Shown here: one piece after another, positions 50,990 through 62,587 of the stretch
How the letters are laid out: each line of letters opens with the position of its first letter
How positions within the stretch are numbered: position 1 is the first letter of the stretch
From: Naegleria lovaniensis
Lineage: Eukaryota > Heterolobosea > Eutetramitea > Acrasida > Naegleriidae
DNA length: 64,000 nt
Reading direction: 5' to 3'
Assembly (NCBI RefSeq): GCF_003324165.1
Contig: NW_025407857.1
Location: 1-64,000 of the forward strand
Translations under genes and position numbers: made by a program
Notes under the pieces: model-generated
Told to the model about the DNA's origin: nothing
Databases searched by the model: none
What the model saw: only the letters and a program-made list of their open reading frames with translations

Positions 50990-53900
50990 TTATTGCAACA
51001 AACAATTACTATTACTATTTTTTCTCTTTCTGCGTGCTGAGGTTGTTGTGTCCACGCTTTCAGACACTTGCTCTTCATCTGTCCATTGTTGGCCAACTTC
51101 ATCAACCACAATCATGACACGTTCTTGAGGTGGTTGTCTCCAAGATCCCCACGTGGTCCAACTCAAACGATGAGCACTCTTCTCAACAAGAGAGGCCTTT
51201 GCTTGCTTCTCTTTTCGTTTTCTCTGTTTTGTAATTTTGGAACTAGTTAACTCATTCGAGTTGTTGCCACTATTATTGGAATTTGTAGAAACCACAGAGA
51301 GAGGAACGTTTTTACATCTTCGATAGTAATATTGAGAATAATCTGCAGTTGTATCATTCAGGAGTGGTGGTCTTCGATAATGAGACCGATCGCTCATGGG
51401 TCCACCATCTCTGCCAGATCGAGAAGATTTGAACTTTTCATGAATGCTTGGAGTACGTCCGTGAGTGGAAGACGAGGTTGCTGCTGTTGACGACGGTGAT
51501 GATCCATAATATTGCTCATTGAATTGTAAATGAGTCATGATATCAGCATTGAGAATAATGTCATTCACTAATACTTGTGTGCTCTTCTTCACGTCAATGC
51601 AATTCAAAACGACAACATTTCTTCGCATTTCTTCTCTTCGTTCTTGAGAGGTGGCAACATGAATGAATTGTTCAATGATAAATTCACAACACGAGTGCCA
51701 CTCTTCAAGCTTGGAATCACCAAATTTGTGTTGAATGGATGGAATTTTTGGCTCTGTCTGTTTTTGTCCTTCAGCTGCTGGATTGAGTTGTTGAACACAA
51801 TGTACAAGTGAATTCTTTCGAGTTGGAGTGAGTGGGAATTGTTTTAAGGCTTCCTTAAAAACGTCCACAAATGTAAATACCAACAAGATGGGTATGTCTG
51901 AAAAGTACTTTCCATTCACACATTGTTCAAACTTCTCTAGTGAGTATTCGAGACGATTTTTCTCAATCATTGAACCACTGAAAGAATCTTTGACCTGAAT
52001 AGTTTTGAAAAAGTCACATAAATTCACGACATAGACCATTGCATTTGATGTGTAGCAGCACACAATCCACTCTTTTTTAGAGAAGGTGATTTTGGGATTA
52101 ATACCTCCCTTTGTAAATTACGATTATTGGGAGTGGATTCATGCATACATACATGACAGGCCATAAACGATGATAACTATTAAATATACAACAATGGAAT
52201 CTTAATACATACCATTGTAACAATGCTAAATATCGTGTTTTTCTGTTTGGGAGGAGTAGGTTTTTTAACTGTCTTTGGAGGAGGTTCATGAGCTTCAATT
52301 GTTGGAGTGTTGTTAGAATTCGTAATGTGTGACTTTAAAAAGCTAAGTAATCGACGTGGGCTTGAGAGTGGTTCTTTCTTTTCTTCTACCACTGGTTTTT
52401 GTTCTTGAATCTTGTCAAGAACGAGAGGTCTTACTGCTGCTACAACTTCTTGAGTTGCAGAGCCTCTATGATTTCCGGCCAATGCCTTATAAATATGTGA
52501 ATTTACAGAATATAACAGTGTGGAGTCAGATTTGGAATAATCTGTGTGGGATTGTGTGGTTGTAAATGACGATGATAACACTGTTGCACATGATTTCTTG
52601 TGTTCTCCTGGTCGGTTTTCGTGTGGTTGTTGGGAAAAAGTTGGAGCCTCTTGAGTGATCAAAATTGTGTGGTTACCCAATTCTTGACTATTGATAGGAT
52701 CTGAGGCAGTAGTGGAAGACGAATTTGAGGCCGTTGAAGATTGTATCTCTGAAAGTGGAGGCAAGTTGAATTTGAAATTATATTCGGTGGTAGTACTGGA
52801 TTGAGCATTGTTTTCTACTGGAGATCCAGTACTCACCATCGAGTTCAGTAAAATGATGATTTCAGAAGGCATTTGAGTTGTTTCTGAATTAGAAATTCCT
52901 TCTCCCAATAATTGAGTACTGTTGTGTGAAGAAGCATCATTATGATCATCATCATTGGCCACATCTCCTCCAAATCCAAACATTTTCGATGGCATTTTCA
53001 ATAAATATCGATCCACTACATGTTCCATAATGGATGGAAAAGCCGAGAATGCATTTCCAATTTGAACAGACATTTCACTCAAATACTTGTCTTCTTTTTG
53101 AAAACCATTCATAGACTTGGAGTCCATCTCGCCACTACAATTATTCTTGAATAATGTATAGGCATGGAAGGTATGTTGAAGTCCCAAATGATTCTCCCAC
53201 AATTCTTTACAGTCGTTGAAAAACTCGGTTCTCAATCGTTGATTCGCAGCTAACTTCTGAGGCTCGTGAATCTTTTTCATGCGCTCCACTATTGAAAAGG
53301 TCTTTTCGAGTTTCCATTGTAGTTGTTGGCAGGAAAGTTTCCCTTCCTTCATGACTACGAGAGCTTTCTCTGCTGCCATGGCATGGCAATAGTCGCAGTA
53401 GTCATGATTGTCCGTGTTGGAAGAAGACGTTGTGTTTTTCAATTTGTCCAAATTTGTAAATTGTTTTAGGAATTGATGAAATTCTTCCTCTGTCTTGTAG
53501 AGAAATCCTTTCGCTTCGGCATCATCAATTAATATACGGAAGCACACAAATATTTGAGATAATAATTCATAAGGAAGAGCCTTAAGAACAGCATCCGAGA
53601 AGGCATGTCTTCTTTTTTTCAATACTGTAACAGGAGAGAATGAGGATGTTTGATCCAAAAGAGAGGTAGTACTTGTTGATTGTTGTTGAGAATTAGAGTT
53701 GGGAGTTTGTGCTTTCTTCTTGATATTGAGAATTGGGCGTGCAGGAGTGTTCTCTTCTGTTTTGTTGCTTTCAATCTTGTTGATGATTGAACTGACGCTC
53801 ACTTTTGATATTTCCGATTCCAAAACTTTAGTCTTGTTGATGGGTGGACTACTCGAAGAGTCGTTGTTGTTGAGGTTGTTGAAAAGTGTATTGGAAAGAA

Positions 53901-54498
53901 CTGGTCTAATGGATCTTCTCCGAGCAGGAGGTAATGGCCTTGGATGATTACGGGCAAATAATGGCAAACGAGGTAATGGTCTCGAATGACTGACACGTTG
54001 CATCAACGGAGAGTCGTTGTTCAAATGATCATTTGGAGCTGATGATGAATTCATTGAGAAATTAAAATTGGTATGAGGAGAAGAAGGGAGTAGAGATGAT
54101 CCAGTATGGTTGTCATCCTCATTGCTATTGTTTGTTTGGTGTGGGAGCTGATGATGATGAACGGAAGGTGATGATGTGGCAAAGGATGAAACCGTTGATG
54201 CCGATGATGACGAAAGGGAATTGGCCGTTGATGAGAAACTGAAAGGTTTTGGACTATTGCTACCATCGTGTTGTTGTTGCCATTGAACATGATGTAAGTG
54301 ATTGGGAATGTTAATTGGAGAGGATCGGAGACTTGATGGTGTATGTGGATGACTACTATTTGGTGATCTTGGAGTTTGAATGGAAATTCCATCACTAGAC
54401 TCCTCTACCAACGGTGTCGTATGAGGAATGAGTTGAAAGAGATGAAAGAGAGTCGACAAACCCGACTCTGAAAGACCATACAATAATAATTTCACCAT
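50990..54498 (-). CDS. Giant degenerate G-alpha-like protein with CaaX box
   Basis: Two exons, 52213..54498 and 50990..52108, with a 104-nt phase-0 intron (GTATGT...AAAG); product 1134 residues. Residues 4-17 (LLLYGLSESGLSTL) match the G-alpha P-loop GxGESGKST but with Leu14 replacing the essential Lys. A Ser/Asn/His-rich insert of about 250 residues comes next, then a helical-domain-like region. After the splice come GG...KKEW (switch II region), AMVYVVNLCDFF, MIEKNRLEYSLEKFEQCVNG and FSDIPILLVFTFVDVF (NKxD degraded to TFVD), as in G-alpha; TCAT is also lost. The tail is basic and ends CLLQ, a CaaX motif suited to farnesylation. Nucleotide binding is doubtful, so a prenylated pseudo-G-alpha scaffold is inferred. 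Confidence 0.72.
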
Positions 54499-55168
54499 GG
54501 TGATGATGATTGATTAATGAATGATGATGAACTAAGTAATTAATGAACAAAGGATGACACTCGGATGATGTCAAGGTTAGAGAGCTCTCTTGTTCGTGAT
54601 GATGAACCACACACAGTTCTGTTGCAATTTCTTGTAGACGGCGCTGTATGAAAGGCTCTCTGATGAGACTGGAACCAATAGCTGAGAAGCCAAAAGTTGA
54701 ATCAAGCAAAGACCATTCAACGTCGTATGGCGGCGCATCCGACGTTGAAGCGCACTAAAAACCTGTCAGATATTCGTCAAGTCAAAAATGAAAAAGAAAG
54801 CATAAAAAAATTTATTCGTTGAATGTCATGCAGTAGAATTGGTAATAGTTCTGGTTTAGGGTGCTAGCAAGGATCTGTCTTCCGTGAGCTGTTCGTTGGC
54901 ACGCTGTTGTTTTACAAGCTTAAGCTGAAGCGAATAATGGTGTAACGTCCTATGGCCTCTATATTTCGTTTCAGTTTGTCTGTTGTTGCAGTAAGAACCC
55001 AAGTTGCTTCGGTTCTTCAAACCCTTGCAAACCAATCAGGAAGAGACTCACTCATTTTATTTTTGATTCCTTTGGGGTTCACTCAAATCAGCTGACGTGG
55101 GATTGACGAATATCTGACAGGTTTCTAGTACCAATTGCGCCGCCATAGAAAGACTGACCGGTTATGTC
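54499..55168. other. Intergenic region built around an inverted repeat
   Basis: Upstream DNA of the G-alpha-like gene. It contains the inverted repeat arms (listed separately) and, inside them, a 7-bp hairpin AAGAACC/GGTTCTT (54993-55017). A 104-codon minus-strand frame at 54395-54709 has no ATG start and is not supported. No tRNA or snRNA recognised. Confidence 0.45.
54726..55147. repeat. MITE-like or promoter inverted repeat
   Basis: The left arm 54726-54780 and right arm 55103-55147 are inverted copies. The outer 12 bases (TATGGCGGCGCA) and inner 22 bases (54759-54780 versus 55103-55124, containing AAACCTGTCAGATATTCG) are perfect; the spacer between them differs (21 versus 11 nt). The outer ends begin TA-TGGCGGCGCA and finish with the complement then TA, which would fit a TA target duplication of Tc1/mariner-type MITEs. 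The interior encodes nothing recognisable. Alternatively the arms are duplicated promoter elements pointing toward the two flanking genes. Confidence 0.55.
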
Positions 55169-55614
55169 ATGGATGAACCTAAAGCGAAACAATGTCAAGT
55201 CTCAACTTATTTTATGTCATCTGTCGAAAAAACGTTATTATTATTTCGCTGGAGTTGGTCCAATCATCATCAACAACAAGAAGAAAATTTTCTCATCCTT
55301 CTTCATCATCATCATCCAGAGTGGACTGAAACAAGAGTATCAATTGGATTGTATTCATCAAACAAACTTTTAATTTTTCAAATCCATTGACTTGGCGTCT
55401 CCTCTTCTCACGAGAAAATTTAAAAACACAATTTCAAGAACGTTGTTGTCATTATCCATTCTCCAATAATATTAATCATCCCCTTGTTTTATTTTGCAAC
55501 CGCGTTGATTATCAACCATCATTCTCCAACAACAATAACAACAATCACAACAATAATAACTCGAGAACACCCTCTTCATCATCATCATCGTATACGAATT
55601 CATACTCCTAAAAT
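55169..55614 (+). pseudogene. Probable small gene interrupted by one frameshift
   Basis: A protein-like frame runs from the ATG at 55169 to a TGA at 55388; a second protein-like frame overlaps it by one base (from 55387) and runs to a TAA at 55614, ending in an Asn/His run and Ser/Thr tail. Reading them together needs a -1 shift at about 55387. No GT-AG intron reconciles the frames. Combined length would be about 148 residues, family unknown. Either a sequencing error, a decaying gene, or two unrelated frames. It starts 22 nt after the right arm of the inverted repeat. Confidence 0.4.
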
Positions 55615-55717
55615 TGAATTCTTTCATCTTGTTCTTCTTTCACTCGAGTGATTTTCAAATTTTCCTCATTCTGACTTTTACTCACATCCATTATTGATTG
55701 CTTCTTCTCATCACACC

Positions 55718-56565
55718 ATGAGCGTGAACATGACCAATGTGGTGGATGAACTCACCAAAGTTGCTCAACACAAACTCGAATCTCTTCCCGTCTCGAAAGA
55801 CATTCCTCGTCTCGCTCGAAAATTTACTCTTTTCAGATATAACAAACAAGATTCAACAATGCAAGAAAAGAATTTCACAGCGGATAAAGCCAAAGATAAG
55901 ATTAATATAGTCTTGTTCGAATTGATGCATGCTTTGTGTTCAGAGATTGGTACTCAATCACCGGGTGGAGCTTCTCAAGAAATATTTGACACAGAGGTTA
56001 ATACGAATATTCCAACGACTTTTGACAAGTATTTACTCAAGTATTATGGAGAGAATCATGCAATTATCAAGTTATTGAAATGTTGTAATCAGAGTCCTGT
56101 AATTGCTGTGTTGTTTCATGTGAGAGAATGTTTAAAGAATCATGGAATTGAATTTAAGGATTGTAGAGGAATGTGGGTAAGTAATAGTTGGAACATTTTG
56201 AAATTAATCGATGAAATACATCTTAATTCACACAAATTCACACACAACTCCAGTTCCTGGATTTCCACACTGGAAAGGACTTTAAAACACCAATCATTAC
56301 TCAGAGACGTATCGAACAAGTGTATAGCATTTCAGAAGACAAATCCAGTCTTATTTGCAAGTATAAATTTGAATGGGAGATATCCATACAATTCGATACA
56401 CTACATTGTGACCATATTACAAAAATTGAATTGAAACTGAAAGATCTTGATTACTCTGGTTATTCATGTCCAGAAAAAGAAAAGGAAGAAAGTGGAAAAG
56501 TGTTTGCAAAAGCATTTTCAGGAACTGTTGTGGACGGCTTGAAAATTGCAGTCACAGGCGATTAA
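55718..56565 (+). CDS. Orphan two-exon protein
   Basis: Exons 55718..56176 and 56254..56565 around a 77-nt phase-0 intron (GTAAGT...CCAG); product 256 residues from the ATG at 55718. The first half is helical, with KDKINIVLFELMHALCSEIG and HAIIKLLKCCNQSPVIAVLFHVRECL. The second is beta-rich and ordered: TPIITQRRIEQVYSISED, CKYKFEWEISIQFD, KIELKLKDLDYS. It looks like a conserved two-domain soluble protein, but I do not recognise the family. No targeting signal. Confidence 0.7.
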
Positions 56566-56619
56566 TTCATGTCATGTGATACCATTGATTCATTCATGTC
56601 ATGTGATATCAATGATTCA
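56566..56619. repeat. Tandem 27-bp direct repeat
   Basis: Two adjacent 27-base copies (56566-56592, 56593-56619) beginning TTCATGTCATGTGATA, with two differences, directly after the stop codon of the orphan gene. Probably in its 3' UTR. Confidence 0.8.
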
Positions 56620-57062
56620 TACCATGACCCGACATTCCCTTGTAAATACTTCTCTTCCAATTTTTTCACTTTATTAGAACATTCACTTTGATTTTTCACA
56701 AAGCCTATTTTCTCTCTGGCCGACATTCACGAGGTTTTCACACAAACTCCTCTCTAAGCATTCAATTTTTATAGTTTTTAATTTAGGAATGGACAACCTT
56801 CACATGATTCACTCTAAGACGATCCTCACGTGTCATAGATTATCCCTACATTGTTTCATATTAAAATTAAGATTGTGTCTTTTACCAAATAGTACATGCC
56901 GTTTTGAAACGTTGTCCAGAGTGGACAACAAAGTTTGTGTGTTGGGGAGAATGGAGGTGAGTGCAATTCAGAAGTTTCACAATTTTGTTTGAAAAAAAAT
57001 TCGTTACGAATTGTGTGTATCACCACATCATCATCATCATTCGCAATCGTTTCAAGAGAAAG
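56620..57062. other. Intergenic, 5' of desulfurase-TtcA gene
   Basis: 3' flank of the orphan gene and upstream DNA of the desulfurase-TtcA gene. Short open frames exist but none looks coding. Confidence 0.4.
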
Positions 57063-60000
57063 ATGATTCCGGAACAAGTTGGTTTGAAACAAGAACAAAC
57101 CAAACAAGAACAGGCAAAGGAGGACAATGGCACCAAGAGTAGTATTGAAAATTCAGTGATTGCCAAACGTTCTCGGGAATTCTTTCGTCTTTCTCATTAT
57201 GAACAGGCTGGAGGAAAAAGTACAACGGCCATTGAAGAGGAAAAGCAGATGAAGGAACAAGAAGCATTATCGGAGCAAGAAGTATTGAATATGTTGGTTC
57301 ATGGTGGAACAGGTAAGTAGTAGTTCCGATTTGAGCACAAGTAGTAGTTTGAATATTGTACTTTACACCACCCAACTTGGTCCGCAATGTATCTATGAAT
57401 TTATCGCGCAAATTTATGAAAACACATTGAATGCATCATGATGAAATGGATATTATTTCAAAACTATGGCCAATAGATAATGAAAACCTTCGTCAAAAAA
57501 CAAGCCTCATTCAAACCATTCATGATTCAATTATCGGAGATGATGAAGTTTTTAAATCACCTTTTGGATATAGAAAAATAACTTATTGTGACTATACAGC
57601 TTCTGGAAGGTCGCTTAGTTTTTTGGAAGAGTTCATGAAGAAGCAGGTGATGACCATGTATGCCAATACTCACACAACAAGCTCAATAACTGGTCTTCAA
57701 AGTACATTATTTAGACATGAGGCTCGTTATATTGTAAGAAATGCACTAAACTGTGGAAAGAAGGATGTTTTAATATTTACTGGAAGTGGTTCTACAAGTG
57801 CTGTAAACAAGTTGGTTCACTTGTTGGGTCTTCAGAAGGGCGGTGACATGAATTTGCTCTTGGAAAAGAGAAAATGGGAAAAAGAGTTCAATATCAAGAA
57901 TAATTTATTAGAAGACAATTTCAGACAGCCACAAACTAATTCTCCTTTTCCCTCTGACAATGACCAATTTTATGATGATTATTACAACATAGAGAATGGA
58001 GCTGATATTGACGAATTACGACCTGTTGTTTTTGTAGGACCAATGGAACATCACTCAAACATTCTTCCATGGAGAGAATCTTGTTGTCACATTGTTCCAA
58101 TCAAATTATATATACCAACGACTGGCTCTACTGCCACAAGAAACGAAGTTGCTGATTTAGAGGACTTAGAAAACAAGTTAAAACACTTCAAGAATGGAAA
58201 GAGACAATTAATTGGAGTCTTTTCAGCTGCTTCCAATGTCACAGGTGTTTTAGAGCCTAATGTGAATAAGATATCCATCTTGATGCACAAATATGGAGGT
58301 TATGTAGTTTGGGATTATGCTGCAGCAGCTCCCTATGTAAAGATGGACATGAATCCAAGAGGAGTCTCAACCGAAAATTTGGATCATACATTTGGAAAGA
58401 TTACTGAAGAAATTCCAGACGAGGACAAACCTTTATGTTACAAGGATGCTCTGGTATTCAGCCCACATAAATTCGTTGGTGGCCCAGGCACGCCAGGAGT
58501 CCTTGTTGTCAAAAAACACATGTTCAAGAATAAGATTCCAGAAAATCCTGGAGGAGGTACAGTATTCTTTGTGACCGATAGAGATCATCACTATGTGAAA
58601 AAGTCATACGAAAGAGAAGAAGGTGGTACACCAGAAATTTTGGGATCAGTCAGATGTGGTCTTGTTTTCCAACTTCGTCAAGCAGTCGGTACTCAATTAA
58701 TTTCTCAAATAGAGACAGATTTTACGAATCGTGCCTTCAACGAATTCAAGTCTGTCAAGAACTTGGTAATTCTTGGCCATGGTCAAAATACTCCTCGCCT
58801 TCCAATTTTCAGCTTCCTTATTAGACACCATAATTCATTCCTTCCATCTACCTTCGTGTCAATATTGTTGAATGATTTGTTTGGTATTCAAACTAGATCT
58901 GGTTGCGCTTGTGCTGGCCCATTTGCTCACTTCCTCTTTGGGCTCAAGTACAGCGAATCTAAAAACCTTGAAAATGTGCTCTTGTCAGATGATGATTATG
59001 AGTTTTTGAGACCTGGTTTCGTGAGATTGAATTTCAATTACTTTATGGATGAGGATACATTTGTATACATTACAAAGTCTGTTAAATTTGTTGCAGAACA
59101 TGGATACAAATTTTTACCATATTATTACTTTTATCCAGAAACAGGAGAATGGTTGCACAATCAAAACAGAAAATTCCCCACCAGAAGATGGCTACAAAAC
59201 ATTTCATACAAGAATGGAAAACTCGAATATAGACAAGAAATTGGCTACAAGATTACTTCCCCAAGCAAGGAATATGAAAAGTATTTAAAACATGCTGAAG
59301 AAATGGCTGATCAAGCAGTTAAGGAATTCTCTAATCCTAAATTCAGAATTGTTGACCAAGATTTACTACTACTCAACAAGACTAATACTAATTTATTGAA
59401 AGAAAACAGCATTATCAATAAGGAGAACCTTCCAACAAAAGAAGAAGAAATTGATCATGCCGAAAAATGGAGATGGTTTGTCTTCCCTAAGCAAATTGTG
59501 GAAGAGTTACAAGGAGGTGACATTCATTCAATTTTCAAAGCTTCTTATTTGAAGCCATGGACAGGTTTCGCAGTTTCAGAACAATCAGTTTCTTCAAACG
59601 AAACTGCCTCCACACAAAGTCGTCTCATTCACTCCACTCTCACTTCAGAAATTAATCCAGTTTCATCTTCGCTCATTGGAGTAGAGTTACCATCATCATC
59701 GACACAATCAACAGAAACGAATGTACAAGTGGAACCTTCTTCATCTACTCTACCTACGTCATCTATTGATGGTTTTGATATTGGAGAAGATGATTTTGGA
59801 GGAGATTGGAAAAAAGAAAGTACTGCCAAACCTTATGTTCAAAAACGACCAGTCATGTACAGCAGACCTGTCAATGTTTTTGATCATGAGACCAACAAGG
59901 AAATTATACTCTCTGACGAGGATGACAAGAAACGTCGAGAGGCACTCAAGAAACACTACAAAATGTGGCCAAAAGTTGATGCTAAAACCATTATGGGACC

Positions 60001-60886
60001 TGTAAAGAGAGCCATTCGTGAGTACGACATGATTCGTGACGGGGATCGTTTGCTTTTAGGATTATCTGGTGGTAAAGATTCCCTCACTTTGCTTCATGTT
60101 TTGCACGCACTTCAATACAGCAATTTGGGAGTGAAATTTGAATTTGGTGCCTGTACAGTGGATCCACAAACAGCATCCTATGATCCTTCTCCACTCATTA
60201 ACTATTGTAAACAATTAGGTGTTCCATATTTCTATGAATCTCAATCTGTCATTGAGGGAGCTAAGGAATGTAATGCATCGTCTATTTGTGCATGGTGTGC
60301 CAGAATGAAGAGAGGAATTTTGTACAACACTGCAAGAAGAGAAGGGTATAATGTATTGGTTTTGGGACAACATTGTGACGATTTGGCAGAGAGTTTTATC
60401 ATGTCCATTTTCCATAATGGTTATATGAGAACCATGAAGGCTCATTACACAATTGATGCTGGAGATTTACGTGTGATTAGACCTTTGATTTATGTCAGAG
60501 AGAGCGAGACAAAGAAGTTTGCATGGGAAAACAAGTTACCTGTCATTAATGAGAATTGCCCTGCTTGCTTTGAAATTCCAAAAGAAAGAGCACGCATCAA
60601 GACACTCCTCGCCAATCAAGAGCTTATTTATCCACAATTATTCCTTAGTTTACAAACAGCCATGAAACCACTCATGAGCAAAGATATTGAAGTGGAGGGA
60701 CACAAAAAATTCAAGAGTGCCAAGCCCAAGTTTGAAACAATCACACAATACATTAAGGGATACAATGCCAACGAAGGTTCTTCCAGTGATGACTCTATGG
60801 TTTGCAGAAGAAAAACAATGGAGGAGGACGACGAGTTCAATGATGACGACGATGTTGGAAACGTTGTCACCAGTAAGAAGGAGTAA
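57063..60886 (+). CDS. Cysteine desulfurase-TtcA tRNA-thiolase fusion
   Basis: Preferred model: exons 57063..57312 and 57477..60886 (164-nt intron, phase 1), 1219 residues; an ATG at 57431 gives an unspliced 1151-residue alternative. The N-terminal part is a class-V aminotransferase/cysteine desulfurase: HTTSSITG, VVWDYAAAAPY (PLP Asp), SPHKFVGGPGTPG (PLP Lys) and RSGCACAGP as candidate persulfide Cys. After a Ser/Thr linker the C-terminal roughly 300 residues are a TtcA-type PP-loop enzyme: LLGLSGGKDSLTLLH, iron-sulfur cysteines in CAWC, third Cys in NCPACFE, LGQHCDDLAESF. TtcA makes 2-thiocytidine in tRNA. One chain thus holds sulfur donor and acceptor, implying direct persulfide channelling. 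Both active sites look complete. Confidence 0.92.
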
Positions 60887-60983
60887 ATAATGTAGATATT
60901 ATAGATAATTATAGATTTTAGTGGTTATTCCAGTCCAAAACTTATTCTTTCTTTGAAAAACATTTTCCATGCACTCAAGAAAA

Positions 60984-62167
60984 TTAAATATCATTCAAAT
61001 ATCTTGAAATTGCTTCGACCATCAAAAAAGTCACAGCATTCACTGGTACTGCACGTACCAATGTAGGTGCTAATCCCTTAAATAAGGATTTAGACTTTCT
61101 ACACTCATTAAAAACGTCAATCACCTTCACACTGTATTCTCCTCTGGCAGCTGCTACTGGAGATCTTGATTGAATGAGACTTTTCACAACATCGGTTTGG
61201 TAGCATAGTCCCCAAGCACTTAGACCTGCCAAGCCACCACTCGTTAAAATCACTCTCCAATCAGAACGCAATTCTTCAATCTTCTTCTTAATCTGCTCTT
61301 CGTCAGCTCCTTCCATCTGCTTGGAGGCTAAATATCTCGAAAATCGTGTTTTACATTGTTCATAGGTTGCAAAATAAACTCCATTAAAACTCAACTCTCG
61401 AATCAGAGTAGACGAATAACCATGATAAATTCCTCTTAAACCTCCTTCATATTTCCAAATAAATTTAGCACAATCCATAAATCCTCTTCGACCCAAAGTG
61501 CCAGAGGTGGCTCGTGTGGTGATATGATCCGTTGAGGTTTGAAGTCTAATCTTAATAAGCTCTGTTGGACAAACCACAAAAGCAATACAAAAACCAGCCA
61601 ATGAACCACTTGCAAACTGAATTGGAATTGAGGTTCTACGAATCATGGTCTGTTCTTCCTCACTTAAATTTCCAAGAAATGTAGAGAGTACATTCGGAAG
61701 CAATCCGTTATAGACTCCAAACAAGATACAATTGTTGATCGCTTCTCCAATCAGAGGAGAAAGTAATCCCTTGAAAAGAGAACGAGCTCCTTCTTTTGCT
61801 ACTGCTTCTTTCAAAAAGTGAATGGCACCGAATTTTGAGGAAGTTTGTGTTTGAAGCCTTACACGGATGGTATCTGAAATGAACAAACGTGAGAAAGATT
61901 CCATTTGAATCCATAATTTCATCATCAATGAATGGTGATGATTTAAATAATTTTCCTTACTTACCTAATGGATGTCCAACAAATATTCCCGAGCTGTTGG
62001 AGTTTAGCCATGTGTGATTAGAAAAAAGAATAAAGAACTTACATTCCACCAATACTTCCTGCTACACATTCCTTTCCAAAATTCTTCATCAATTGTCCAA
62101 AAGATACTGATTCCGATGATACCACTACTTGTGATGATGTAGTAATTTCCTGTGGTGATGATTCCAT
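60984..62167 (-). CDS. Mitochondrial carrier (SLC25 family)
   Basis: Three exons, 62043..62167, 61965..61993 (29 nt) and 60984..61873; phases agree and give 347 residues. Splicing builds the first carrier signature HPLDTIRVRLQTQ. The second is CPTELIKIRLQ, and the third, degenerate, YQTDVVKSLIQ. Three roughly 100-residue repeats with six helices are visible. The CPTE second signature is typical of the carnitine/acylcarnitine and ornithine/basic amino acid branch (SLC25A20/A15/A29), so a substrate in that range is inferred. Located in the inner membrane. A Ser/Thr-rich N-terminal extension of about 28 residues precedes helix 1. Confidence 0.92.
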
Positions 62168-62587
62168 TCTCAGTCAGATAATAAATAATTATATTTGGTG
62201 ATGATTATAATTTAGGTCCAGTTCTGCAAATACTATTCTTCGTGATGGTTGTTCAATAAATTGAATCATCAATGAGACGTAGTGGTGATTGGGATGATTT
62301 CGAAAGAGGATTTTATTCCAATAAATTAAACAGAGAGAGCAGGAACAACACGTTGTTGTGGAGAAATCAAAAACAGAGAAAATAACAAGTCGAACGATGG
62401 CGAGAGTTCTTTTGAATTTTTTCAAACTTCAATTTTTTACATCATCCATCTTCCTGTTTGAGGACCTCTGCTTTGCCACCAAAAACATCAGCCACAAGAG
62501 TTGTAGATACAATCACAGCAACAATTGCATCAGCAAACGAGTTTTATTCAAAAGAAAAAAAGATAAGCAACTTTCAAGAAGCCAAAG
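62168..62587. other. Intergenic, no feature seen
   Basis: Upstream DNA of the SLC25 gene and 3' flank of the TMEM181-like gene, both minus strand. Short plus-strand frames (62358, 62458) are not convincing. Confidence 0.45.

Noticed and set aside
54395-54709. 104-codon minus-strand frame upstream of the G-alpha-like gene
   Set aside because: Starts at a non-ATG codon and overlaps the real start of the G-alpha-like gene in another frame.
55365-55392. Programmed -1 frameshift site in the broken small gene
   Set aside because: No canonical X XXY YYZ slippery heptamer in the zero frame; TTT TTC runs alone are not enough.
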